A stretch of DNA of 64,000 nucleotides, from NCBI RefSeq assembly GCF_027244095.1, contig NC_069657.1, positions 145,634,857 through 145,698,856 of the forward strand. Direction: 5' to 3'. The DNA is from Hemicordylus capensis (taxonomy: Eukaryota; Chordata; Lepidosauria; Squamata; Cordylidae). The position numbers and the translations under genes are program-made. Shown here piece after piece: positions 55,501 through 63,926 of this stretch. The notes below the pieces were generated by a model. It was not told the origin of the DNA. It saw only the letters and a list, made by a program, of their open reading frames with translations, and did not search any database. Each line of letters starts with the position of its first letter. Position 1 is the first letter of the stretch.

Positions 55501-58500
55501 ATGGACCTCACTTGGAATACCGTGTCCATTTCTGGACCTCACATTTTAAAGACATTGATAAACTGGAATGGGTTCAGAGGAAGGCAGCAAAGATGGTGAG
55601 GGGTCTGGAAACCATCCTGTAAGGAAGAAGCTGGGTATGTTTAGCATGGACAAGGGGACAGTAAGGGGAGATCGAATAGTAGATTTCAAATGTTGGGAAT
55701 TCTCGCTGGTAAGAGAAATCCTTTTTCATTATAGCAGAGTGCACAGAGGCACAACACAGCGGAATTTGGTTAGGCATGCGTGTATGCTGAGAGTAAAATA
55801 ACTTGGAGCCAGTTCATAGTTTCAAATCAATATAAGGAGTATTTATTATAGAACTCCATTCTAGATAGTAAAGTGAAGAGATAGGATCTCTAATCTAGTT
55901 AGCTAGCTGGATGCAGATGGATTCTGCATCTCTGCACACATGGTGCAGGGAGAGAGGAGCTTGCATGTTGCAAGGTAGAAGGAAGGGAAGAGAAGGTAAG
56001 AGGAAGGAAGTGGCTGGAAGGAAGGAAGTCCCTGAGATTAGCAATCTACATATCAAAGGGATAGTGTCAGAGCAGTAGAGAAGGGATGACCAATGTCTTG
56101 ACCCTCTAGCCCTCTGACTCACTAGTCTGTCCTCCTATGTCATTGAGACAAGAGACAGCGTATAGTCCTTCACTTCCAACATCAAATATCTGAAGGACTG
56201 TCACAGAGAAGAGGTAGCAGATGTGTCCTCTGTGGCTCCTGGGGACAGAAGTGGATTAGAATCAATGGTTGAAATTACAAGGACGCAGATTCAGGATAGC
56301 CATTAGGAAGAATCTGCTAACTGTAAGAGTTTAACAGTGGAACAGTCTGCCTCATGCAGTGGTGGGCTCTCCTTCACTGGAGGTTTCCAAGCAGAGGCTG
56401 GGCAGCCATCTGTCAGGCAGGCTGCCTGTAGCAGTTTCCTGTTCTGAGCAGGGGACTGGACTCAAAGACTTCCAAGGTCCCTTCCAATGCTAACATTCTA
56501 TCCTCTATAATAAAGTGCCTGGGTGTGCGCCCGTGTCCTTCAGTGTCTGCGCCCGTGTCTCCCTTGGCCGTTCTGGGCATGCACAGAGCGCATGCCCAGA
56601 ACGGCCGAGGGAGAAACGGCTGCAGGCACCAGGCGGCCATGTTGGGACCGGGAGGAGGAGACAGGGCCAGGAGGGGAAATCACGGGGGGACAGAGGCGGC
56701 CTGGCCGGAGACTGGGGCAGGGAACAGAGACGGTGGCGGGCCCGGCCCAGCCGCCGAGGCCACAGGAGAGCGGCGGGCTGAGAAGAAGCCAGACCAGAAG
56801 GACCGGACCAAGGGAGAAACGGCCGCAGGCACCAGGCGGCCATGTTGGGGCCGGGACCGGACGGGCTGTGGGGAGGGCAGAAGCGGCAGCGGCGGAACCG
56901 GCCCTGCCATGGCGGGGTGGCGGGGGGGGGGCGATGGCAGCGGCGACTGGGGCCCATGGTGGCGGCGACCGCGGCGGGGCGACGGGTGGTGGTTGCGGGG
57001 CCGGCCCGGCAGCGGGCGGGGCAGCCCACAGTGGGCCCCGATACCGGGGCAGAAGGTGGGAATGGGGGGAGCAGTGGCTGTTCGCCGGACTGACACCCGC
57101 GCAGCAGCCTCACCCAGAAGTGGTCCTTGAACAGCGTCTCCCGCATGGCGGCGGTGGCTCCTGCAAGGGCGGCAACCCTCCCCAGGTGCAAAAGCGCAGC
57201 GAGCGAAGAGGGAGCTGCGGGGGGCTGCAGCAGCTCTCAAGAGGCACCGCTGGCCGCCCCAGCCAAGTTCTTTTTAGCACCCTCGGCTGCCTGCGTCCGC
57301 TGGGCCCTAAAACCCTCCATTTCCCCGACAGAAGCCAACTTTTAAAAATGCAGGGGGGGGAGGGCAAGGGGAGGGGGAGGGCAAGAGGGAGTGGGTCAGG
57401 GGGGAGGGGAAAGGGCAAGAGGGAGTGGGTCAAGGGGGAGGGGAAAGGGCAAGAGGGAGGGGATCAGGGGGGAGGGGGAAGGGCAAGAGGGAGTGGGGCA
57501 GGGGGAGGGGCAAGAGAGAGGGCAGGGGGGAGGGGGAAGAGCAAGAGGGAGTGGGGCAGGGGGGAGGGGAGGGGCAAGAGGGAGTGGGGGCAGGGGGGAA
57601 GGGGGGAAGGGCAAGAGAGAGTGGGGCAGGGGGGGAGGGGGAGGGCAAGAGGGAGTGGGTCAGGGGGGGGGAAGGGCAAGAGGGAGGGGATCAGGGGGAG
57701 GGGGAGGGGCAATAGGGAGGGGCAGGGAGGGGGGAGGGCAAGTGGGAGTGGGGTGGGGGAGGGCAGGAGGGACTGGGGCAGGAGGCTGAGAGGGAGGGGA
57801 GGGTGAGAGAGAGGGGTGGGACGGGGAGGGAGGGCAAGAGATTGGGGTGGGAGGGAGGGGAAGAGAGGCAAGAGTGTGGGGCCAGAGGAGGTGGTGAGCC
57901 CGGCCGGGTGGAGGAGGATGCGGTGCGGCCGAGGCGGCGGAGCCGCGGCCTGGGCCAGAGGAGGCGGTGGGCCCGGCCGGGTGGAGGCAGCGGAGGAGGT
58001 ATGGAGGAGGAGGAGGCTGGCCCCAAAGGTCTACTAGCGCCCGTTATTTTAACGGGCTTAAAAATACTAATGATCTATAACATTCTATAACATTCCGTGA
58101 GTCTAGTCAAATAGCAATTGAGATCTAGACATGGTAGTTCAGAAAAAATAATCTCTCTCCTAATTTGGTCTCTCAAAACTTTCCCACAGGTCTCCAAGAT
58201 GGGCTGTATGAAGTGGCCAGAAGTACTGCAGAGGCTAGAGATGTCCACTTTGAGCCATATTATTATGAGACAGTACTGCACCCAGGCCCACCTGCCCACA
58301 GCCAGAGCCGGTCAGTGAATGTGTTCCTTCCCCTGGGCTACCTGCTTAGAGGGGCTGGGTTTTGTGGGGGCACCTATTATATGCAATTTTGTAGAGCTTT
58401 AGGGTTGAATAAGGGGCACTGGGCAACCATACAAATAAATTCCATCATTTGTGGAATTCTAGGGGAAAGTATCCCCCTCCCTGCTAACCCTCTAACTATT

Positions 58501-58775
58501 TAAAACACATCAGGAAATTAAGAGCTTGTCTATAAATAAAAGGCCAAATTCCCCATCACACCTCACTGGGAAGGCCTAACAGAGCTTTGGTATTCAGCCT
58601 CTCCTAAAGTACAACAATGCTGCTTCCATCACTGCAGTGGGTGCCAACGGTCATAATTTACCACTACCATATGAAATCCTGCTTCAGTTCGAACACTGAG
58701 GATTCATCACACAAATAGCTTGGGGAATGAGGGAGAGGAAACGATATACCAAAATAATGCCTGGATATTCAGAAG

Positions 58776-58810
<35 letters not shown>

Positions 58811-61800
58811 TTATTTAGAATATTTATACCCTGCCCCTCCAGTGCACTCCTGCTCGGAGCTGCTCACAACAATAAACTTTATTTGGTTTATTGTTGTCCT
58901 GCTTCTCCTCGTCCTTCCTATCATTTCTTCATCTCCAAAATCACTCAGTGGTTGCCCTACTTGTTAATGACCATCAGTGTGATTTTGTTTTTATTTTATT
59001 TATTTATTTATTTTACATTTTATATCCTGCTCTTCTTCATTTTTAAAAATAAGAATTTTTATTAAGAAGTAAGCCAAAGAAGACAGAGACAAATCACCAT
59101 AGAGACAATATAAAACCAATCATTGTTCATAATGAAAAACCTCATTTTTCTAATTAATTACATCAGTAAAAAGAAAATATCTAGAACAAGATAAAGCAAA
59201 AGAAATTCAGACTCTTAAAATTGTAAAATCTAATCTGATCAGCTTCTTGTAAGTTACATAACGAAAACACTATAAGTCAAATCCAGAAAATGGGAACAAA
59301 GTTTGACCATAATGAATATTATAATTTATAAAGGGTTCTCAAACAGACATGAATGATTCAGTAGACATACCATGTACATAAGCCGAGACTTTCAAAATTG
59401 AAGCATAGTCCCACACTTTCAAAAACCAATTGTTTAAGGAAGGGAGCGGTGTACTACATACTTAAGTTTCTCCTCACAACAACTCTGTGAAGTAGGTTAG
59501 GTTGAGAGAGAAGTGACTGGCCCAGAGTCACCCAGCTAGTCTCATGGCTGAATGGGGATTTGAACGTGGGTCTTCCCGGTCCTAGTCCAGCACTCTAACC
59601 ACTACACCATGCTGGCTCTCCACGCTGAACTGGGGAATTTGGAAAAGAGTTTACACGGATTGGGGAGAAATAAAAAAATGATCAGTAGACAGAAGAGAAT
59701 GGAGAAATGGTGACTTGGAATTATGGGATGCAGCTTCCATGTTGGCTTTTCTGAGGAGCAGTGGCTTGGAGTTCCCTGGCTATGGAGAATAGATCCATGA
59801 CTAATTCACATACTCCTTATTCTGGACTTGACTCACTGAAGTTTTACTAGATTCTGTGGGCCTGCTTCAGAGTAAGTGAGTTATGAACTTAGCCCATTAG
59901 ATGGCTCCAAGGGTCACTGGTATAGCCCTTCATAGGGAGATATAACCCTCATTAGCAGTCTCAGGTTCTTTTTTTCCTGTGTAGCAATAGCAATAGCACT
60001 TACATTTATATACCGCTCTATAGCCGGAGCTCTCTAAGCGGTTTACAATGATTTAGCATAGGGGAATATTTTACCTAGGCCATGTCCGTTTATTTTTCCT
60101 GGTCACTTTATTTACTTTACATTTGCTCTCAAAATAAAATGAGTGCTATAGATTCCTTGGCATATAATTAATTTAGGAACAAGTTGGACATAAACAATAG
60201 TAATGGATAATTAGAAAAATAACTGGCTGACATGATGGGGCTGTTGCAAACCTCAAAGGTCATGTCGGGGCTGTTCAGAAGGGGCAGCTGTGCCAGTGTT
60301 TCCATTTGGGACAATGGATAAACTCGCAGAAGCACTGGTTGCACAACCACCTTTTCTGAGCATCCCCGGTTCTCCCTCTGAAGCCCACAGCAGCCCCACT
60401 CAGTGCAGCATTGTGCCTCCATAAAGCTATGCACCATGTCAGCCAGTTATTTATTTATTATCCATTACTATTGTTTCTTGAACGTGGTCTCTGTCTTTTA
60501 CACAAATGGGCTTTGCGCATACACAGAGACCATGTCGGGAACCTTCCAAGCTTCTTTTTCGCCTATTTTGGCCCGCCCGCAACCACTATACGTGACTGCA
60601 CCTCTCCTCATCCCCTTGGACTTTCATTATGCCTCCATGATGCTGTGCCTCATGTCAGCCATTTACTAGTTAAATTGTAGTATTAGAAGGGGAAAACATA
60701 TATAACAATAATGAAGGGTAAAGAGTATAAATGGGAGATAATAAAGACACATACATTAAAATTACAAAGACTTAAGCCCAATATTTTTTGTTATGGACAT
60801 ATATAAGTACTTCAATAATCTCATAGATATCTATGAGATGTTGCATATGCTGTTGTGGCTGGGTTCAGACACTCTGTCATCAGTGGGCATTAAAAGAAAC
60901 CTTGCTGTTTTCTCTTTATTTTCCCTACTTCTTTCTTTTTCTTTTCTTTTCTTCTCCTCTCTGTTGCTCTCCTTCTCCTCAGAGTGGCACATTGGTCACT
61001 TTACTGCCACCAGCTTCTCTTCTTTTTCATTGGTTGCCATCATCTGAAGCATTCCATGCATTTATTAGTTTGGTTGCAGCCTCTTCTTCTTTTGTTTTCA
61101 AACCAGGACCCTGGCTGCTTTAGGGGTACAGTCACTGCTTTCTTTGCCCATCCTCTGACTTGGTCCCACGTACGAAGCTGGAAAGTGTGAACCTCTTCAG
61201 ACTTCTAGATGAAATGTTGTTATTCTTAGATGCTAATTTACCTTCAGGCAGGACAACAGAGATTATCATCTGAAGCCTGAGCTCTCTTGTGGCACTTTCT
61301 TTTCTTTTGTCTCTATTGTGTTTAACTCACTCTGTTTCAGCCCATGAGGTTCTTTTAAGGCCTTCAGCTTGCTCAGCCATCACCTCTGCCTATCCTTGTA
61401 TTACAGGCCGAGAAGTGACTTCCTCCACTTTGGTACCCTCAACTCATCTCATGCAGCCCTGCTCAATGAAACCTGGAGCACTGGGGGCAATTGTCACTCC
61501 CTGAACTATATGGACAGTCTGATACGTGACTTCCCTAGTGCCTGCCTTATTGACAAGGAAGGTCAGCTGGCCTCCTGGTGCCTCAGTGATGCAGCTGCTT
61601 GCTTAACACATACTTACACCCTCCCTAAGTACCGGGGCCAGGGCTGTATGGAAACTGTGGTGCAGGCAACAGCTAGGAAATTGTATGCTAATGGGTTTCC
61701 CATATATGGTGGGGTCCTGCGAGATAATAATCCCTCCCGGCAGTCACTGAAGCGTCAGGGTTTCCATTTTTTGCCTTGGACACACTACGTCATTTTTGTG

Positions 61801-61827
61801 AAACCAGCGATCAGATATAAGGAATAA
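46459..61827 (+). CDS. GLYATL3-like: Glycine N-acyltransferase-like gene 3, five coding exons, intact
   Basis: Joining 46459-46536, 50153-50260, 51532-51658, 58190-58310 and 61407-61827 gives an uninterrupted frame of 284 residues ending in TAA. Exons 1-4 have exactly the same lengths as genes 1 and 2. It starts [15 protein letters not shown], then [45 protein letters not shown]. The C-terminal region has [12 protein letters not shown] (164-175), [12 protein letters not shown] (214-225, acyl-CoA loop RGQG) and GVLRDNN. Human GLYATL3, as I recall it, is 288 residues and has a similar GLQ-LY linker. The GLYAT base Glu aligns with Cys210. Protein divergence from genes 1 and 2 is large and introns do not align, so it is an older duplicate. 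Introns total more than 14 kb and are packed with transposons. No AATAAA was seen close to the stop codon. Confidence 0.9.
46537..48270. other. Gene 3 intron 1, first part: no named repeat
   Basis: Contains a GC-richer block at about 47320-47580 of unknown origin and an AT-rich block at 46930-47110. No coding pattern. Confidence 0.4.
48538..49773. mobile_element. TAGGGATGTGCA-family hAT-like element inside the SINE
   Basis: Ends TAGGGGTGTGCAAG and TTGCACATCCCAA are slightly diverged family termini; GGACCAAG and GGACAAAT (6 of 8) flank it. Arms are inverted repeats (AATAAGGCAG near 48798, CTGCCTTATTTTA near 49588). A solo LTR sits near its centre. Confidence 0.75.
48961..49436. mobile_element. 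Solo LTR with perfect 5-bp target repeat (copy 1)
   Basis: Starts TGTTGGGAATTCTC and ends CTTCCAACA; ACCAC is duplicated at 48956-48960 and 49437-49441. A second copy is at 55691. The two differ at very roughly one base in ten by eye, so not very recent. TG...CA ends with 5-bp repeats fit a Gypsy or ERV LTR; family not named. Fossil. Confidence 0.88.
50153..50260 (+). CDS. GLYATL3-like: Gene 3 exon 2
   Basis: Acceptor TTTGACAG, donor GTAAGA at 50261; 36 codons encoding [13 protein letters not shown] and [15 protein letters not shown]. Confidence 0.9.
50371..51370. mobile_element. TAGGGATGTGCA-family foldback hAT-like element, exactly 1 kb
   Basis: TAGGGATGTGCACGAATC at the left, ATTCACATATCCCTA at the right; CTCAGTGG is duplicated at 50363-50370 and 51371-51378. 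Arms are long inverted repeats (TTTGGTGTCTAATAACTTT and its inverse near 50880 and 51070). In gene 3 intron 2. Confidence 0.92.
51532..51658 (+). CDS. GLYATL3-like: Gene 3 exon 3
   Basis: Acceptor CTTCTGCAG, strong donor GTGAGT at 51659; 127 bases. Encodes [20 protein letters not shown] and [11 protein letters not shown]. Confidence 0.88.
51659..52389. other. Gene 3 intron 3, first part, with a 22-bp hairpin
   Basis: Mostly unassigned. 52254-52316 is a near-perfect hairpin: arms TAACAGAGGCATAGTGTCC and GGACACCATGCCTCTGTTA, 19-base loop, one mismatch. Confidence 0.5.
53258..53495 (-). mobile_element. Sauria-type SINE (tRNA head, BovB-like tail)
   Basis: Reverse strand starts CACCTTAAGTGGCCCAGTGG and ends GACGGCACACTTTACC, the BovB-like tail of squamate Sauria SINEs. 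CATAGTA is duplicated at 53251-53257 and 53496-53502. Inserted in the Gypsy-like fossil. Confidence 0.78.
53600..54890. other. Poorly assigned part of the Gypsy-like region
   Basis: Likely retroelement-derived, but no domain pattern is clear; 53940-54010 has a poly(A)-signal-like run on the minus strand. Confidence 0.3.
55691..56181. mobile_element. Solo LTR with perfect 5-bp target repeat (copy 2)
   Basis: TGTTGGGAATTCTCGC to CACTTCCAACA; TCAAA flanks both sides (55686-55690, 56182-56186). Same family as 48961-49436. Inserted in the CR1 3' end. Fossil. Confidence 0.88.
57114..57300 (-). other. Candidate captured first exon and CpG-island promoter of a host gene
   Basis: On the minus strand a strong Kozak start GCCGCCATGC at 57146 opens [11 protein letters not shown] and meets GTGAGG, a good splice donor, at 57113. 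About 150 bases of CpG-rich leader lie upstream. I do not recognise the source gene. Inference only. Confidence 0.4.
57349..57880 (+). repeat. G-rich purine minisatellite
   Basis: Units of about 25-35 bases built from GGGGAGGGG, AAGGGCAAGAGGGAG and TGGGTCA or TGGGGCA, repeated about a dozen times with drift. The + strand is almost pure purine. Long open frames across it are composition artefacts. Confidence 0.85.
58190..58310 (+). CDS. GLYATL3-like: Gene 3 exon 4
   Basis: Acceptor TTCCCACAG, donor GTCAGT at 58311; 121 bases as in genes 1 and 2. Encodes [20 protein letters not shown] and a proline-rich end. It lies just 120 bases after a Helitron, which therefore abuts the exon without breaking it. 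Confidence 0.85.
58776..58813. repeat. (TTTA)n microsatellite at a LINE-like 3' end
   Basis: About nine TTTA units followed by CTGCCCCTCCAG and GGAGCTGCTCACAAC, similar to 33450-33480. Confidence 0.8.
59445..59628 (-). mobile_element. MIR/CORE-like SINE in gene 3 intron 4
   Basis: Reverse strand starts GGAGAGCCAGCATGGTGTAG; box B complement GGATTTGAACGTG is present. Confidence 0.75.
59982..60062 (-). mobile_element. 3' fragment of the (ATTGCT)n-tailed SINE
   Basis: AGCAATAGCAATAGCACTTA and ATAGCCGGAGCTCTCTAAGC match 45331-45400. Confidence 0.7.
60178..60490. repeat. Inverted repeat, about 45-bp arms
   Basis: ACAATAGTAATGGATAAT and ATAACTGGCTGACATG (60195-60238) recur inverted as CATGTCAGCCAGTTAT and ATTATCCATTACTATTGT (60436-60475). 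Probably a worn DNA element in gene 3 intron 4. Confidence 0.7.
61407..61827 (+). CDS. GLYATL3-like: Gene 3 exon 5 (terminal coding exon)
   Basis: Acceptor TATTACAG before 61407; 421 bases encoding residues 146-284 and TAA at 61825-61827. Contains the C-terminal acyltransferase blocks with [10 protein letters not shown]. Confidence 0.9.
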
Positions 61828-62890
61828 CAGACATTTGCCTCAGAATCCGAGGCACCATTTCAAGGATGGAAGGTTACATTCACAGCCAGATTCAGAGTCC
61901 TGCTCTGAATATGTCCAGTATATGTTGAAGACTGGGGATGATCTAGCACAGACTTTCCCAACCTGTGTGCCACGCCACTGGTCTGCTAGGGGCATAAGGG
62001 AGGAAGTGAACCATAAACATAGAGGCCGCATTCACAAATAATGGGAAACTGCAGGTAGATGAACCCGAGGTTAATTTTTGTAACTATGAATCACATAGCA
62101 GATGTTCCTCCAACCATAGCCTGGCAACCTCCCATTTGAGAATAGGGGAGCCCCTCCCTCTTCCTGGTCCACAAAGTCCTCACCCCAGCAAGCTCCATAG
62201 TACTCACATCGCCAGACTGTGGGCAAGGCATCAGAATGTCTGCAGGGTGGCAGCCTTTGGCCACAATCTTAAAGTGGGTGTGCTGAGCATGATTATGCCT
62301 TTTGTTGTGGCCACCTTGGCCACCACATTGGGCCTGGAGTTACAAATCCAAAATTACATGAAAATCAAGGCCTGTGTCTGATTCTACTTTATTAAGAAAT
62401 CAATTGATGCCGGAACTCTGAGTGAAATGATTAACTCCTGAGAAAAACCAAATTGTTTGTGCTTTGCTCTCTGGTGATTGCCTTAGGAAGGCTGGAGATA
62501 ATCCTGCATTTCCTATGGAAGGTTATTGACAATGTACTGTTTGCCTTAATCAGATACACTGATTACTAGTCTCACACATATATCCGATTGCTGTTACTTT
62601 GAATGTTTTTAGAATTACATACTAGGTAGATGTACACAAAAAGTAATTTATTTGCTGTCTCACACATATAGCTTAGCTTTTTCCTTCTTAACACCAACAC
62701 CTTTGACTTTTAACACTCTTTGAGCCAAAGACCAGAGAAAATGCCCATCTGCACGGATCAGAAATGCAGATGTTTTAAGAACACACAAATATAATGTCTT
62801 CTTATAACAGCTAACAGGAGATGGAATTCAGATCCTGTTATCCTGGACTGACCGAATATCTTGAACTGATCCATAGTTGTCAGGAGACAG
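61828..62890. other. 3' flank of gene 3
   Basis: No further gene, no AATAAA near the stop codon and no named repeat recognised. Confidence 0.4.
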
Positions 62891-62899
62891 GATCTAGAG

Positions 62900-63035
62900 C
62901 AGGCCTGCTCAACTTCGGCCCTCCTGCAGATGTTGGCCTACAACTCCCATAATCCCTGGCTATTGGCTACTGTGGCTGGGGATTATGGGAATTGTAGTCC
63001 AAAACCAGCTGGGGGGCCTAAGTTGAGCAGCCCTG
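62900..63035. mobile_element. 136-bp palindromic hAT-like MITE, perfect 8-bp target repeat
   Basis: CAGGCCTGCTCAACTTCGGC and AGTTGAGCAGCCCTG are inverted ends; the core TACAACTCCCATAATCCC is mirrored by GGGAATTGTAGTCC. ATCTAGAG is duplicated at 62892-62899 and 63036-63043. Confidence 0.92.
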
Positions 63036-63375
63036 ATCTAGAGGATAACAGCAACTGACACTTTTGAGATTCATGACAGATCAAAAGGACCAGCCTGTAT
63101 AAAAGAGGCCACCTCAAACATGACCAGTCAGCAATCTTTGCCTAACAAGCAAGACTTGCTCATGTGCATACCCCAAATGCCTGCTGTCTAGCTGCGTAGC
63201 TAACAGAGGTCCTTGGCTTGCAGACAAGAGACTGCTTGGTGATTCTCGCTGCAGGGCGAGGAATCAGGGGCTATCTCTGTCTGTGATCCGCAGCACCAGC
63301 TTTTCATCTGAAGCCCTGCCTGCAGTGCTCTCCAGCAACAGACACTAGCCTTGCCCACATCCATTTGGTCACGAC

Positions 63376-63926
63376 TAGGGATGTGCATGGAACAGGTCCA
63401 GAAGCCCTTTATGGTTCTGCCAGTCCGACGTCGGAGGGTGGCTCCTTAAAGGTGGGGGAGGGTGCACTTACCCCTCCCGCCGCTTACCCCCCGCCGGCAC
63501 TCCGTTCTTTTCCAAACTCCATGGGGCAGCAGCATACCTTCCTGCTGCCCCTTTCCCCGTTGTTGGCTGGAAAGGTGGAAGTATCATCTGCGCGTGCACC
63601 CGCTGTTACGCACATGCACCCGCCTCACACATTGCACGTTGTGTGCACACATCATGCACATGACGTGTGTGCGTAACATGTGACATGAGCAGCAAGCGCA
63701 TGCGCGCAACGGCAGGCGCATACACAGACAATACCTCCGCCTTTCCAGCCAACAACGGGGAAAGGGGCAGCAGGGAGGTACGCTGCCGCCCCATGGATTT
63801 CGGGAAATTATGGAGCGCCGGCAGAGGAAATGCAGCGGGAAGGGTAAGTGCACCCTCCCACACCCTTAAAGAGCCACACACACCCCGGTGTCGGACCACA
63901 GCTCTGCAGTTCCGTGCACATCCCTA
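63376..63926. mobile_element. TAGGGATGTGCA-family foldback hAT-like element
   Basis: TAGGGATGTGCATGGAAC and CGTGCACATCCCTA ends; GTCACGAC and GCCACGAC (7 of 8) flank it. Long palindromic arms (GGAAAGGTGGAAGTATC-type versus CCTCCGCCTTTCC) and a CpG/TpG-rich centre. Close in design to 43688-44202. Confidence 0.9.

Larger units (their letters stand above)
52396..55542 (-). mobile_element. Gypsy-like LTR retrotransposon fossil, internal part
   Basis: On the minus strand, 55542-54895 contains a protease-to-reverse-transcriptase boundary pattern, and 53600-52890 contains integrase core and C-terminal patterns. The order fits a Ty3/Gypsy pol. The middle of pol and gag are not recognised. A 120-150-bp stretch is repeated directly at about 52410-52560 and 55380-55505 and could be LTR or leader remnant. 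The element is clearly broken, with many breaks, and carries a SINE. Old. Confidence 0.65.
56501..58070 (+). mobile_element. Non-autonomous, GC-rich Helitron
   Basis: Starts TCCTCTATAATAAAG, close to the 5' end of vertebrate Helitrons (TC...TATAATAAAG). It ends with a hairpin, GCCCGTTA/TAACGGGC with loop TTT (58039-58057), then TTAAAAATA and CTAA, the CTRR end. It sits exactly between A and T, and the CR1 tail resumes on the other side with no target repeat, as Helitrons do. The interior is strongly CpG-rich. It has a 17-bp perfect stem (56566-56582 with 56590-56606), a 45-bp direct repeat (56608-56653, 56811-56855), a candidate captured exon and a G-rich minisatellite. No Rep or helicase domain, so mobilised in trans if ever active. 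Confidence 0.82.
55502..58095 (+). mobile_element. CR1-type LINE 3' end split by a solo LTR and a Helitron
   Basis: 55502-55690, 56187-56500 and 58071-58095 are collinear CR1 3' sequence (GGAGGTTTCCAAGCAGAGG, AAGGTCCCTTCCAATGCTAA, then an ATTCTATGA-like tail resumed as ACATTCTATAACATTCC). Confidence 0.75.

Noticed and set aside
48961-56181. The two solo LTRs as the pair bounding one retroelement with the Gypsy-like pol between them
   Set aside because: Each LTR has its own different 5-bp target repeat (ACCAC, TCAAA), and gene 3 exons 2 and 3 lie between them.
56523-57806. 427-codon open frame on the + strand and a 228-codon one on the minus strand (56505-57191)
   Set aside because: They lie in the GC-rich, G-repeat interior of the Helitron, are low-complexity Gly/Arg/Pro-rich and are open in several frames at once; composition artefacts.
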